From NCBI GenBank assembly GCA_946800325.1, contig OX326959.1, positions 4,794,501 through 4,858,500 of the forward strand: a DNA stretch of 64,000 bases, read 5' to 3'. Shown in pieces: positions 48,612-62,176 of this stretch. A program made the position numbers and the translations under genes. Origin of the DNA: Luzula sylvatica (lineage: Eukaryota > Streptophyta > Magnoliopsida > Poales > Juncaceae). The stretch's first letter is position 1. Every line of letters begins with the position of its first letter. The notes beneath the pieces were generated by a model that was given only the letters and a program-made list of their open reading frames with translations, did no database searches and was not told the origin of the DNA.

Positions 48612-50003
48612 TTCAATCCCGGAGTTTTTTGAGAAAAACATGAAAAATGAAGTATTTTGCTCATTTTAGAGAACTATTTTGGTCTTTTTTAGAAAAAATG
48701 ATAATTGATATTTTTGAAGGTGTTAGACTTCAGTTTTTGATTTTTTGCAAAAAATTGGAAAAATAGAAATTTGTATGTGTCAGTCTTCAATCACGGAATT
48801 TTTTGAGAAAATCATGAAAAATGAAGTATTTTGCTCATTTTAGAGAACTATTTTGGTCTTTTTTAGAAAAAATGATAATTGATATTTTTGAAGGTGTTAG
48901 ACTTCAGTTTTTTATTTTATGCAAAAAATAGGAAAAAAAGAAATTTGTATGTGTTAGTCTTCAATCCCGGAGTTTTTCGAGAAAAACATGAAAAATGAAG
49001 TATTTTGCTCATTTTAGAGAACTATTTTGGTCTTTTTTAGAAAAAATGATAACTGATATTTTTGAAGGTGTTAGACTTCAGTTTTTGATTTTTTGCAAAA
49101 AATTGGAAAAATAGAAATTTGTATGTGTTAGTCTTCAATCAAGGAATTTTTTGAGAAAAACATGAATAATTAAGTATTTTGCTCATTTTAGAGAAATATT
49201 TTGGTCTTTTTTAGAAAAAATGATAATTGATATTTTTGAAGGTGTTCGACTTCAGTTCTTGATTTTATTCAAAAAATAGGAAAAATAGAAATTTGTATGT
49301 GTAAGTCTTCAATCCCGGAGTTTTTTGAGAAAAACATGAAAAATGAAGTATTTTGCTCATTTTAGAGAACTATTTTGGTCTTTTTTAGAAAAAATGATAA
49401 TTGATATTTTTGAAGGTGTTAGACTTCAGTTTTTGATTTTTTGCAAAAAATTGGAAAAATATAAATTTGTATGTGTCAGTCTTCAATCACGGAATTTTTT
49501 GAGAAAATCATGAAAAATGATGTATTTTGCTCATTTTAGAGAACTATTTTGGTCCTTTTTAGAAAAAATGATAATTGATATTTTTGAAGGTGTTAGACTT
49601 CAGTTTTTTATTTTATGCAAAAAATAGGAAAAATAGAAATTTGTATGTGTTAGTCTTCAATCCCGGAGTTTTTCGAGAAAAACATGAAAAATGAAGTATT
49701 TTGCTCATTTTAGAGAACTGTTTTGTACTTTTTTAGAAAAAATGATAATTGATATTTTTGAAGGTGTTAGATTTCAGTTTTTGATTTTTTGCAAAAAATT
49801 GGAAAAATGGAAATTTGTTTGTGTTAGTCTTCAATCACGGAATTTTTTGAGAAAAACTTGAATAATGAAGTATTTTGCTCATTTTAGAGAACTAATTTGG
49901 TCTTTTTTAGAAAAAATGATAATTGATATTTTTGAAGGTGTTAGACTTCAGTTTTTGATTTTATGCAAAAAATAGGAAAAATAGAAATTTGTATGTGTAA
50001 GTC
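48612..50003 (+). repeat. 8-mer higher-order repeat, copy 1 (1392 bp)
   Basis: Monomer starts: 48612, 48786, 48960, 49134, 49308, 49482, 49656, 49830. It is two related tetramers. Tetramer 1 is cccggag; acggaatt with aaaatcatg and a tgtcagtc entry; cccggag with ttcgag and gataactgat; aaggaatt with gaataattaag and gagaaatatt. Tetramer 2 is cccggag; acggaatt with gatgtatt and ggtccttttt; cccggag with aactgttttgtac and aaatggaaatttgtttg; acggaatt with aacttgaataatg and aactaatttgg. Confidence 0.93.
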
Positions 50004-51395
50004 TTCAATCCCGGAGTTTTTTGAGAAAAACATGAAAAATGAAGTATTTTGCTCATTTTAGAGAACTATTTTGGTCTTTTTTAGAAAAAATGATAATTGA
50101 TATTTTTGAAGGTGTTAGACTTCAGTTTTTGATTTTTTGCAAAAAATTGGAAAAATAGAAATTTGTATGTGTCAGTCTTCAATCACGGAATTTTTTGAGA
50201 AAATCATGAAAAATGAAGTATTTTGCTCATTTTAGAGAACTATTTTGGTCTTTTTTAGAAAAAATGATAATTGATATTTTTGAAGGTGTTAGACTTCAGT
50301 TTTTTATTTTATGCAAAAAATAGGAAAAATAGAAATTTGTATGTGTTAGTCTTCAATCCCGGAGTTTTTCGAGAAAAACATGAAAAATGAAGTATTTTGC
50401 TCATTTTAGAGAACTATTTTGGTCTTTTTTAGAAAAAATGATAACTGATATTTTTGAAGGTGTTAGACTTCAGTTTTTGATTTTTTGCAAAAAATTGGAA
50501 AAATAGAAATTTGTATGTGTTAGTCTTCAATCAAGGAATTTTTTGAGAAAAACATGAATAATTAAGTATTTTGCTCATTTTAGAGAAATATTTTGGTCTT
50601 TTTTAGAAAAAATGATAATTGATATTTTTGAAGGTGTTCGACTTCAGTTCTTGATTTTATTCAAAAAATAGGAAAAATAGAAATTTGTATGTGTAAGTCT
50701 TCAATCCCGGAGTTTTTTGAGAAAAACATGAAAAATGAAGTATTTTGCTCATTTTAGAGAACTATTTTGGTCTTTTTTAGAAAAAATGATAATTGATATT
50801 TTTGAAGGTGTTAGACTTCAGTTTTTGATTTTTTGCAAAAAATTGGAAAAATAGAAATTTGTATGTGTCAGTCTTCAATCACGGAATTTTTTGAGAAAAT
50901 CATGAAAAATGATGTATTTTGCTCATTTTAGAGAACTATTTTGGTCCTTTTTAGAAAAAATGATAATTGATATTTTTGAAGGTGTTAGACTTCAGTTTTT
51001 TATTTTATGCAAAAAATAGGAAAAATAGAAATTTGTATGTGTTAGTCTTCAATCCCGGAGTTTTTCGAGAAAAACATGAAAAATGAAGTATTTTGCTCAT
51101 TTTAGAGAACTGTTTTGTACTTTTTTAGAAAAAATGATAATTGATATTTTTGAAGGTGTTAGATTTCAGTTTTTGATTTTTTGCAAAAAATTGGAAAAAT
51201 GGAAATTTGTTTGTGTTAGTCTTCAATCACGGAATTTTTTGAGAAAAACTTGAATAATGAAGTATTTTGCTCATTTTAGAGAACTAATTTGGTCTTTTTT
51301 AGAAAAAATGATAATTGATATTTTTGAAGGTGTTAGACTTCAGTTTTTGATTTTATGCAAAAAATAGGAAAAATAGAAATTTGTATGTGTAAGTC
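50004..51395 (+). repeat. 8-mer higher-order repeat, copy 2 (1392 bp)
   Basis: It has exactly the same length and markers as copy 1; the aactgttttgtac monomer recurs at 51112. I see only isolated differences by eye, for example aaaatagaaat in place of the aaaatataaat near 49459. Confidence 0.93.
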
Positions 51396-52787
51396 TTCAA
51401 TCCCGGAGTTTTTTGAGAAAAACATGAAAAATGAAGTATTTTGCTCATTTTAGAGAACTATTTTGGTCTTTTTTAGAAAAAATGATAATTGATATTTTTG
51501 AAGGTGTTAGACTTCAGTTTTTGATTTTTTGCAAAAAATTGGAAAAATAGAAATTTGTATGTGTCAGTCTTCAATCACGGAATTTTTTGAGAAAATCATG
51601 AAAAATGAAGTATTTTGCTCATTTTAGAGAACTATTTTGGTCTTTTTTAGAAAAAATGATAATTGATATTTTTGAAGGTGTTAGACTTCAGTTTTTTATT
51701 TTATGCAAAAAATAGGAAAAATAGAAATTTGTATGTGTTAGTCTTCAATCCCGGAGTTTTTCGAGAAAAACATGAAAAATGAAGTATTTTGCTCATTTTA
51801 GAGAACTATTTTGGTCTTTTTTAGAAAAAATGATAACTGCTATTTTTGAAGGTGTTAGACTTCAGTTTTTGATTTTTTGCAAAAAATTGGAAAAATAGAA
51901 ATTTGTATGTGTTAGTCTTCAATCAAGGAATTTTTTGAGAAAAACATGAATAATTAAGTATTTTGCTCATTTTAGAGAAATATTTTGGTCTTTTTTAGAA
52001 AAAATGATAATTGATATTTTTGAAGGTGTTCGACTTCAGTTCTTGATTTTATTCAAAAAATAGGAAAAATAGAAATTTGTATGTGTAAGTCTTCAATCCC
52101 GGAGTTTTTTGAGAAAAACATGAAAAATGAAGTATTTTGCTCATTTTAGAGAACTATTTTGGTCTTTTTTAGAAAAAATGATAATTGATATTTTTGAAGG
52201 TGTTAGACTTCAGTTTTTGATTTTTTGCAAAAAATTGGAAAAATAGAAATTTGTATGTGTCAGTCTTCAATCACGGAATTTTTTGAGAAAATCATGAAAA
52301 ATGATGTATTTTGCTCATTTTAGAGAACTATTTTGGTCCTTTTTAGAAAAAATGATAATTGATATTTTTGAAGGTGTTAGACTTCAGTTTTTTATTTTAT
52401 GCAAAAAATAGGAAAAATAGAAATTTGTATGTGTTAGTCTTCAATCCCGGAGTTTTTCGAGAAAAACATGAAAAATGAAGTATTTTGCTCATTTTAGAGA
52501 ACTGTTTTGTACTTTTTTAGAAAAAATGATAATTGATATTTTTGAAGGTGTTAGATTTCAGTTTTTGATTTTTTGCAAAAAATTGGAAAAATGGAAATTT
52601 GTTTGTGTTAGTCTTCAATCACGGAATTTTTTGAGAAAAACTTGAATAATGAAGTATTTTGCTCATTTTAGAGAACTAATTTGGTCTTTTTTAGAAAAAA
52701 TGATAATTGATATTTTTGAAGGTGTTAGACTTCAGTTTTTGATTTTATGCAAAAAATAGGAAAAATAGAAATTTGTATGTGTAAGTC
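51396..52787 (+). repeat. 8-mer higher-order repeat, copy 3 (1392 bp)
   Basis: It repeats the unit again, with one private change that I noticed, gataactgctattt at about 51833. Confidence 0.93.
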
Positions 52788-53483
52788 TTCAATCCCGGAG
52801 TTTTTTGAGAAAAACATGAAAAATGAAGTATTTTGCTCATTTTAGAGAACTACTTTGGTCTTTTTTAGAAAAAATGATAATTGATATTTTTGAAGGTGTT
52901 AGACTTCAGTTTTTGATTTTTTGCAAAAAATTGGAAAAATAGAAATTTGTATGTGTCAGTCTTCAATCACGGAATTTTTTGAGAAAATCATGAAAAATGA
53001 AGTATTTTGCTCATTTTAGAGAACTATTTTGGTCTTTTTTAGAAAAAATGATAATTGATATTTTTGAAGGTGTTAGACTTCAGTTTTTTATTTTATGCAA
53101 AAAATAGGAAAAATAGAAATTTGTATGTGTTAGTCTTCAATCCCGGAGTTTTTCGAGAAAAACATGAAAAATGAAGTATTTTGCTCATTTTAGAGAACTA
53201 TTTTGGTCTTTTTTAGAAAAAATGATAACTGATATTTTTGAAGGTGTTAGACTTCAGTTTTTGATTTTTTGCAAAAAATTGGAAAAATAGAAATTTGTAT
53301 GTGTTAGTCTTCAATACCGGAGTTTTTGGAGAAAAACATGAATAATTAAGTATTTTGCTCATTTTAGAGAAATATTTTGATCTTTTTTAGAAAAAATGAT
53401 AATTGATATTTTTGAAGGTGTTAGACTTCAGTTCTTGATTTTATTCAAAAAATAGGAAAAATAGAAATTTGTATGTGTAAGTC
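52788..53483 (+). repeat. 8-mer copy 4, first tetramer only (696 bp)
   Basis: Only tetramer 1 of the 8-mer follows (52788-53483), with a private actactttgg at about 52849. Its fourth monomer begins ttcaataccggagtttttgg, the start of the ninth monomer of the 9-mer, joined to a gaataattaag body. This marks the junction to the 9-mer array. Confidence 0.85.
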
Positions 53484-55048
53484 TTCAATCCCGGAGTTTT
53501 TTGAGAAAAACATGAAAAATGAAGTATTTTGCTCATTTTAGAGAACTATTTTGGTCTTTTTTAGAAAAAATGATAATTGATATTTTTGAAGGTGTTAGAC
53601 TTCAGTTTTTGATTTTTTGCAAAAAATTGGAAAAATAGAAATTTGTATGTGTCAGTCTTCAATCACGGAATTTTTTTAGAAAATCATGAAAAATGATGTA
53701 TTTTGCTCATTTTAGAGAACTATTTTGGTCCTTTTTAGAAAAAATGATAATTGATATTTTTGAAGGTGTTAGACTTCAGTTTTTTATTTTATGCAAAAAA
53801 TAGGAAAAATAGAAATTTGTATGTGTTAGTCTTCAATCCCGGAGTTTTTCGAGAAAAACATGAAAAATGAAGTATTTTGCTCATTTTAGAGAACTATTTT
53901 GGTCTTTTTTAGAAAAAATGATAAATGATATTTTTGAAGGTGTTAGATTTCAGTTTTTGATTTTTTGCAAAAAATTGGAAAAATAGAAATTTGTATGTGT
54001 TACTCTTCAATCACGGAATTTTTTAAGAAAAACATGAATAATTAAGTATTTTGCTCATTTTAGAGAAATATTTTGGTCTTTTTTAGAAAAAATGATAATT
54101 GATATTTTTGAAGGTGTTCGACTTCAGTTCTTGATTTTATTCAAAAAATAGGAAAAATAGAAATTTGTATGTGTAAGTCTTCAATCCCGGAGTTTTTTGA
54201 GAAAAACATGAAAAATGAAGTATTTTGCTCATTTTAGAGAACTATTTTGGTCTTTTTTAGAAAAAATGATAATTGATATTTTTGAAGGTGTTAGACTTCA
54301 GTTTTTGATTTGTTGCAAAAAATAGGAAAAATTGAAATTTGTATGTGTAAGTCTTCAATCACGGAATTTTTTGTGAAAATCATGAAAAATTAAGTATTTT
54401 GCTCATTTTAGAGAACTATTTTGGTCTTTTTTTAAAAAAATGATAATTGATATTTTTGAAGGTGTTAGACTTCAGTTTTTTATTTTATGCAAAAAATAGG
54501 AAAAATAGAAATTTGTATGTGTTAGTCTTCAATCCCGGAGTTTTTCGAGAAAAACATGAAAAATGAAGTATTTTGCTCATTTTAGAGAACTATTTTGTAC
54601 TTTTCTAGAAAAAATGATAATTGATATTTTTGAAGGTGTTAGATTTCAGTTTTTGATTTTTTGCAAAAAATTGGAAAAATAGAAATTTGTATGTGTTAGT
54701 CTTCAATCACGGAATTTTTTGAGAAAAACATGAATAATGAAGTATTTTGCTCATTTTAGAGAACTATTTTGGTCTTTTTTAGAAAAAATCATAATTGATA
54801 TTTTTGAAGGTGTTAGACTTCAGTTTTTGATTTTATGCAAAAAATAGGAAAAATAGAAATTTGTATGTGTAAGTCTTCAATACCGGAGTTTTTGGAGAAA
54901 AACATGAAAAATGAAGTATTTTGCTAATTTTAGAGAACTATTTTGATCTTTTTTAGAAAAAATGATAATTGATATTTTTGAAGGTGTTAGACTTCAGTTT
55001 TTTATTTTTTGCAAAAAATAGGAAAAATGAAATTTGTATGTGTAAATC
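53484..55048 (+). repeat. 9-mer HOR, copy 1, hybrid with the 8-mer (1565 bp)
   Basis: It has nine monomers in 9-mer order, but the second carries gatgtatt and ggtccttttt, the signature of the sixth monomer of the 8-mer, and the third has gataaatgat. It is therefore a recombinant unit at the border of the two HOR arrays. Confidence 0.88.
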
Positions 55049-56613
55049 TTCAATCCCGGAGTTTTTTGAGAAAAACATGAAAAATGAAGTATTTTGCTCA
55101 TTTTAGAGAACTATTTTGGTCTTTTTTAGAAAAAATGATAATTGATATTTTTGAAGGTGTTAGACTTCAGTTTTTGATTTTTTGCAAAAAATTGGAAAAA
55201 TAGAAATTTGTATGTGTCAGTCTTCAATCACGGAATTTTTTGAGAAAATCATGAAAAATGAAGTATTTTGCTCATTTTAGAGAACTATTTTGGTCTTTTT
55301 TAGAAAAAATGATAATTGATATTTTTGAAGGTGTTAGACTTCAGTTTTTTATTTTATGCAAAAAATAGGAAAAATAGAAATTTGTATGTGTTAGTCTTCA
55401 ATCCCGGAGTTTTTCGAGAAAAACATGAAAAATGAAGTATTTTGCTCATTTTAGAGAACTACTTTGGTCTTTTTTAGAAAAAATGATAACTGATATTTTT
55501 GAAGGTGTTAGATTTCAGTTTTTGATTTTTTGCAAAAAATTGGAAAAATAGAAATTTGTATGTGTTACTCTTCAATCACGGAATTTTTTGAGAAAAACAT
55601 GAATAATGAAGTATTTTGCTCATTTTAGAGAAATATTTTGGTCTTTTTTAGAAAAAATGATAATTGATATTTTTGAAGGTGTTCGACTTCAGTTCTTGAT
55701 TTTATTCAAAAAATAGGAAAAATAGAAATTTGTATGTGTAAGTCTTCAATCCCGGAGTTTTTTGAGAAAAACATGAAAAATGAAGTATTTTGCTCATTTT
55801 AGAGAACTATTTTGGTCTTTTTTAGAAAAAATGATAATTGATATTTTTGAAGGTGTTAGACTTCAGTTTTTGATTTGTTGCAAAAAATAGGAAAAATTGA
55901 AATTTGTATGTGTAAGTCTTCAATCACGGAATTTTTTGTGAAAATCATGAAAAATTAAGTATTTTGCTCATTTTAGAGAACTATTTTGGTCTTTTTTAAA
56001 AAAAATGATAATTGATATTTTTGAAGGTGTTAGACTTCAGTTTTTTATTTTATGCAAAAAATAGGAAAAATAGAAATTTGTATGTGTTAGTCTTCAATCC
56101 CGGAGTTTTTCGAGAAAAACATGAAAAATGAAATATTTTGCTCATTTTAGAGAACTATTTTGTACTTTTCTAGAAAAAATGATAATTGATATTTTTGAAG
56201 GTGTTAGATTTCAGTTTTTGATTTTTTGCAAAAAATTGGAAAAATAGAAATTTGTATGTGTTAGTCTTCAATCACGGAATTTTTTGAGAAAAACATGAAT
56301 AATGAAGTATTTTGCTCATTTTAGAGAACTATTTTGGTCTTTTTTAGAAAAAATCATAATTGATATTTTTGAAGGTGTTAGACTTCAGTTTTTGATTTTA
56401 TGCAAAAAATAGGAAAAATAGAAATTTGTATGTGTAAGTCTTCAATACCGGAGTTTTTGGAGAAAAACATGAAAAATGAAGTATTTTGCTAATTTTAGAG
56501 AACTATTTTGATCTTTTTTAGAAAAAATGATAATTGATATTTTTGAAGGTGTTAGACTCCAGTTTTTTATTTTTTGCAAAAAATAGGAAAAATGAAATTT
56601 GTATGTGTAAATC
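55049..56613 (+). repeat. 9-mer higher-order repeat, copy 2 (1565 bp)
   Basis: Monomer starts: 55049, 55223, 55397, 55571, 55745, 55919, 56093, 56267, 56441. Markers in order: (1) cccggag; (2) tgtcagtc entry and aaaatcatg; (3) actactttgg and gataactgat; (4) tgttactc entry, gaataatg and gagaaatatt; (5) gatttgttgc; (6) ttttgtgaaaatc and ttttttaaaaaaaatg; (7) gtacttttctag; (8) aaaaaatcataatt; (9) ataccggagtttttggag, gctaatttt, ttgatctt and the short aaaaatgaaattt tail ending gtaaatc. The ninth monomer is 173 bp. Confidence 0.94.
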
Positions 56614-58178
56614 TTCAATCCCGGAGTTTTTTGAGAAAAACATGAAAAATGAAGTATTTTGCTCATTTTAGAGAACTATTTTGGTCTTTTTTAGAAAAAA
56701 TGATAATTGATATTTTTGAAGGTGTTAGACTTCAGTTTTTGATTTTTTGCAAAAAATTGGAAAAATAGAAATTTGTATGTGTCAGTCTTCAATCACGGAA
56801 TTTTTTGAGAAAATCATGAAAAATGAAGTATTTTGCTCATTTTAGAGAACTATTTTGGTCTTTTTTAGAAAAAATGATAATTGATATTTTTGAAGGTGTT
56901 AGACTTCAGTTTTTTATTTTATGCAAAAAATAGGAAAAATAGAAATTTGTATGTGTTAGTCTTCAATCCCGGAGTTTTTCGAGAAAAACATGAAAAATGA
57001 AGTATTTTGCTCATTTTAGAGAACTACTTTGGTCTTTTTTAGAAAAAATGATAACTGATATTTTTGAAGGTGTTAGATTTCAGTTTTTGATTTTTTGCAA
57101 AAAATTGGAAAAATAGAAATTTGTATGTGTTACTCTTCAATCACGGAATTTTTTGAGAAAAACATGAATAATGAAGTATTTTGCTCATTTTAGAGAAATA
57201 TTTTGGTCTTTTTTAGAAAAAATGATAATTGATATTTTTGAAGGTGTTCGACTTCAGTTCTTGATTTTATTCAAAAAATAGGAAAAATAGAAATTTGTAT
57301 GTGTAAGTCTTCAATCCCGGAGTTTTTTGAGAAAAACATGAAAAATGAAGTATTTTGCTCATTTTAGAGAACTATTTTGGTCTTTTTTAGAAAAAATGAT
57401 AATTGATATTTTTGAAGGTGTTAGACTTCAGTTTTTGATTTGTTGCAAAAAATAGGAAAAATTGAAATTTGTATGTGTAAGTCTTCAATCACGGAATTTT
57501 TTGTGAAAATCATGAAAAATTAAGTATTTTGCTCATTTTAGAGAACTATTTTGGTCTTTTTTAAAAAAAATGATAATTTATATTTTTGAAGGTGTTAGAC
57601 TTCAGTTTTTTATTTTATGCAAAAAATAGGAAAAATAGAAATTTGTATGTGTTAGTCTTCAATCCCGGAGTTTTTCGAGAAAAACATGAAAAATGAAATA
57701 TTTTGCTCATTTTAGAGAACTATTTTGTACTTTTCTAGAAAAAATGATAATTGATATTTTTGAAGGTGTTAGATTTCAGTTTTTGATTTTTTGCAAAAAA
57801 TTGGAAAAATAGAAATTTGTATGTGTTAGTCTTCAATCACGGAATTTTTTGAGAAAAACATGAATAATGAAGTATTTTGCTCATTTTAGAGAACTATTTT
57901 GGTCTTTTTTAGAAAAAATCATAATTGATATTTTTGAAGGTGTTAGACTTCAGTTTTTGATTTTATGCAAAAAATAGGAAAAATAGAAATTTGTATGTGT
58001 AAGTCTTCAATACCGGAGTTTTTGGAGAAAAACATGAAAAATGAAGTATTTTGCTAATTTTAGAGAACTATTTTGATCTTTTTTAGAAAAAATGATAATT
58101 GATATTTTTGAAGGTGTTAGACTTCAGTTTTTTATTTTTTGCAAAAAATAGGAAAAATGAAATTTGTATGTGTAAATC
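56614..58178 (+). repeat. 9-mer higher-order repeat, copy 3 (1565 bp)
   Basis: It is nearly identical to copy 2 by eye. I noted gataatttatattt at about 57571 as private here. Copy 2 has a private gactccag at about 56556. Confidence 0.94.
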
Positions 58179-59742
58179 TTCAATCCCGGAGTTTTTTGAG
58201 AAAAACATGAAAAATGAAGTATTTTGCTCATTTTAGAGAACTATTTTGGTCTTTTTTAGAAAAAATGATAATTGATATTTTTGAAGGTGTTAGACTTCAG
58301 TTTTTGATTTTTTGCAAAAAATTGGAAAAATAGAAATTTGTATGTGTCAGTCTTCAATCACGGAATTTTTTGAGAAAATCATGAAAAATGAAGTATTTTG
58401 CTCATTTTAGAGAACTATTTTGGTCTTTTTTAGAAAAAATGATAATTGATATTTTTGAAGGTGTTAGACTTCAGTTTTTTATTTTATGCAAAAAATAGGA
58501 AAAATAGAAATTTGTATGTGTTAGTCTTCAATCCCGGAGTTTTTCGAGAAAAACATGAAAAATGAAGTATTTTGCTCATTTTAGAGAACTACTTTGGTCT
58601 TTTTTAGAAAAAATGATAACTGATATTTTTGAAGGTGTTAGATTTCAGTTTTTGATTTTTTGCAAAAAATTGGAAAAATAGAAATTTGTATGTGTTACTC
58701 TTCAATCACGGAATTTTTTGAGAAAAACATGAATAATGAAGTATTTTGCTCATTTTAGAGAAATATTTTGGTCTTTTTTAGAAAAAATGATAATTGATAT
58801 TTTTGAAGGTGTTCGACTTCAGTTCTTGATTTTATTCAAAAAATAGGAAAAATAGAAATTTGTATGTGTAAGTCTTCAATCCCGGAGTTTTTTGAGAAAA
58901 ACATGAAAAATGAAGTATTTTGCTCATTTTAGAGAACTATTTTGGTCTTTTTTAGAAAAAATGATAATTGATATTTTTGAAGGTGTTAGACTTCAGTTTT
59001 TGATTTGTTGCAAAAAATAGGAAAAATTGAAATTTGTATGTGTAAGTCTTCAATCACGGAATTTTTTGTGAAAATCATGAAAAATTAAGTATTTTGCTCA
59101 TTTTAGAGAACTATTTTGGTCTTTTTTAAAAAAAATGATAATTGATATTTTTGAAGGTGTTAGACTTCAGTTTTTTATTTTATGCAAAAAATAGGAAAAA
59201 TAGAAATTTGTATGTGTTAGTCTTCAATCCCGGAGTTTTTCGAGAAAAACATGAAAAATGAAATATTTTGCTCATTTTAGAGAACTATTTTGTACTTTTC
59301 TAGAAAAAATGATAATTGATATTTTTGAAGGTGTTAGATTTCAGTTTTTGATTTTTTGCAAAAAATTGGAAAAATAGAAATTTGTATGTGTTAGTCTTCA
59401 ATCACGGAATTTTTTGAGAAAAACATGAATAATGAAGTATTTTGCTCATTTTAGAGAACTATTTTGGTCTTTTTTAGAAAAAATCATAATTGATATTTTT
59501 GAAGGTGTTAGACTTCAGTTTTTGATTTTATGCAAAAAATAGGAAAAATAGAAATTTGTATGTGTAAGTCTTCAATACCGGAGTTTTTGGAGGAAACATG
59601 AAAAATGAAGTATTTTGCTAATTTTAGAGAACTATTTTGATCTTTTTTAGAAAAAATGATAATTGATATTTTTGAAGGTGTTAGACTTCAGTTTTTTATT
59701 TTTTGCAAAAAATAGGAAAAATGAAATTTGTATGTGTAAATC
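58179..59742 (+). repeat. 9-mer higher-order repeat, copy 4 (1564 bp)
   Basis: It has the same order and markers. The ninth monomer has ggaggaaacatg near 59588 where other copies have ggagaaaaacatg, a 1-bp shortening that explains the unit length. Confidence 0.94.
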
Positions 59743-61307
59743 TTCAATCCCGGAGTTTTTTGAGAAAAACATGAAAAATGAAGTATTTTGCTCATTTTAG
59801 AGAACTATTTTGGTCTTTTTTCGAAAAAATGATAATTGATATTTTTGAAGGTGTTAGACTTCAGTTTTTGATTTTTTGCAAAAAATTGGAAAAATAGAAA
59901 TTTGTATGTGTCAGTCTTCAATCACGGAATTTTTTGAGAAAATCATGAAAAATGAAGTATTTTGCTCATTTTAGAGAACTATTTTGGTCTTTTTTTGAAA
60001 AAATGATAATTGATATTTTTGAAGGTGTTAGACTTCAGTTTTTTATTTTATGCAAAAAATAGGAAAAATAGAAATTTTTATGTGTTAGTCTTCAATCCCG
60101 GAGTTTTTCGAGAAAAACATGAAAAATGAAGTATTTTGCTCATTTTAGAGAACTATTTTGGTCTTTTTTAGAAAAAATGATAAATGATATTTTTGAAGGT
60201 GTTAGATTTCAGTTTTTGATTTTTTGCAAAAAATAGGAAAAATAGAAATTTGTATGTGTTACTCTTCAATCACGGAATTTTTTGAGAAAAACATGAATAA
60301 TGAAGTATTTTGCTCATTTTAGAGAAATATTTTGGTCTTTTTTAGAAAAAATGATAATTGATATTTTTGAAGGTGTTCGACTTCAGTTCTTGATTTTATT
60401 CAAAAAATAGGAAAAATAGAAATTTGTATGTGTAAGTCTTCAATCCCGGAGTTTTTTGAGAAAAACATGAAAAATGAAGTATTTTGCTCATTTTAGAGAA
60501 CTATTTTGGTCTTTTTTAGAAAAAATGATAATTGATATTTTTGAAGGTGTTAGACTTCAGTTTTTGATTTGTTGCAAAAAATAGGAAAAATTGAAATTTG
60601 TATGTGTAAGTCTTCAATCACGGAATTTTTTGTGAAAATCATGAAAAATTAAGTATTTTGCTCATTTTAGAGAACTATTTTGGTCTTTTTTAAAAAAAAT
60701 GATAATTGATATTTTTGAAGGTGTTAGACTTCAGCTTTTTATTTTATGCAAAAAATAGGAAAAATAGAAATTTGTATGTGTTAGTCTTCAATCCCGGAGT
60801 TTTTCGAGAAAAACATGAAAAATGAAGTATTTTGCTCATTTTAGAGAACTATTTTGTACTTTTCTAGAAAAAATGATAATTGATATTTTTGAAGGTGTTA
60901 GATTTCAGTTTTTGATTTTTTGCAAAAAATTGGAAAAATAGAAATTTGTATGTGTTAGTCTTCAATCACGGAATTTTTTGAGAAAAACATGAATAATGAA
61001 GTATTTTGCTCATTTTAGAGAACTATTTTGGTCTTTTTTAGAAAAAATCATAATTGATATTTTTGAAGGTGTTAGACTTCAGTTTTTGATTTTATGCAAA
61101 AAATAGGAAAAATAGAAATTTGTATGTGTAAGTCTTCAATACCGGAGTTTTTGGAGAAAAACATGAAAAATGAAGTATTTTGCTAATTTTAGAGAACTAT
61201 TTTGATCTTTTTTAGAAAAAATGATAATTGATATTTTTGAAGGTGTTAGACTTCAGTTTTTTATTTTTTGCAAAAAATAGGAAAAATGAAATTTGTATGT
61301 GTAAATC
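59743..61307 (+). repeat. 9-mer higher-order repeat, copy 5 (1565 bp)
   Basis: It has the same order, with several private changes in the first three monomers: ttttttcgaaaaaatg (about 59817), tttttttgaaaaaatg (about 59992), gaaatttttatg and gataaatgat. This copy is slightly more diverged than copies 2-4. Confidence 0.92.
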
Positions 61308-62176
61308 TTCAATCCCGGAGTTTTTTGAGAAAAACATGAAAAATGAAGTATTTTGCTCATTTTAGAGAACTATTTTGGTCTTTTTTAGAAAAAATGATAA
61401 TTGATATTTTTGAAGGTGTTAGACTTCAGTTTTTGATTTTTTGCAACAAATTGGAAAAATAGAAATTTGTATGTGTCAGTCTTCAATCACGGAATTTTTT
61501 GAGAAAATCATGAAAAATGAAGTATTTTGCTCATTTTAGAGAACTATTTTGGTCTTTTTTAGAAAAAATGATAATTGATATTTTTGAAGGTGTTAGACTT
61601 CAGTTTTTTATTTTATGCAAAAAATAGGAAAAATAGAAATTTGTATATGTTAGTCTTCAATCCCGGAGTTTTTCGAGAAAAACATGAAAAATGAAGTATT
61701 TTGCTCATTTTAGAGAACTACTTTGGTCTTTTTTAGAAAAAATGATAACTGATATTTTTGAAGGTGTTAGATTTCAGTTTTTGATTTTTTGCAAAAAATT
61801 GGAAAAATAGAAATTTGTATGTGTTACTCTTCAATCACGGAATTTTTTGAGAAAAACATGAATAATGAAGTATTTTGCTCATTTTAGAGAAATATTTTGG
61901 TCTTTTTTAGAAAAAATGATAATTGATATTTTTGAAGGTGTTCGACTTCAGTTCTTGATTTTATTCAAAAAATAGGAAAAATAGAAATTTGTATGTGTAA
62001 GTCTTCAATCCCGGAGTTTTTTGAGAAAAACATGAAAAATGAAGTATTTTGCTCAATTTAGAGAACTATTTTGGTCTTTTTTAGAAAAAATGATAATTGA
62101 TATTTTTGAAGGTGTTAGACTTCAGTTTTTGATTTTTTTCAAAAAATAGGAAAAATGAAATTTGTATGTGTAAGTC
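61308..62176 (+). repeat. 9-mer copy 6, shortened to five monomers (869 bp)
   Basis: Monomers 1-4 are present (the fourth with the tgttactc entry). The fifth then runs into the short tail of the ninth (aaaaatgaaattt), so four monomers between them are missing. A private gcaacaaattgg occurs at about 61443. Confidence 0.9.

Noticed and set aside
56442..56666. 74-codon minus-strand ORF as a gene
   Set aside because: It lies in the ninth and first monomers of the 9-mer HOR; equivalent places in other 9-mers do not keep it open.
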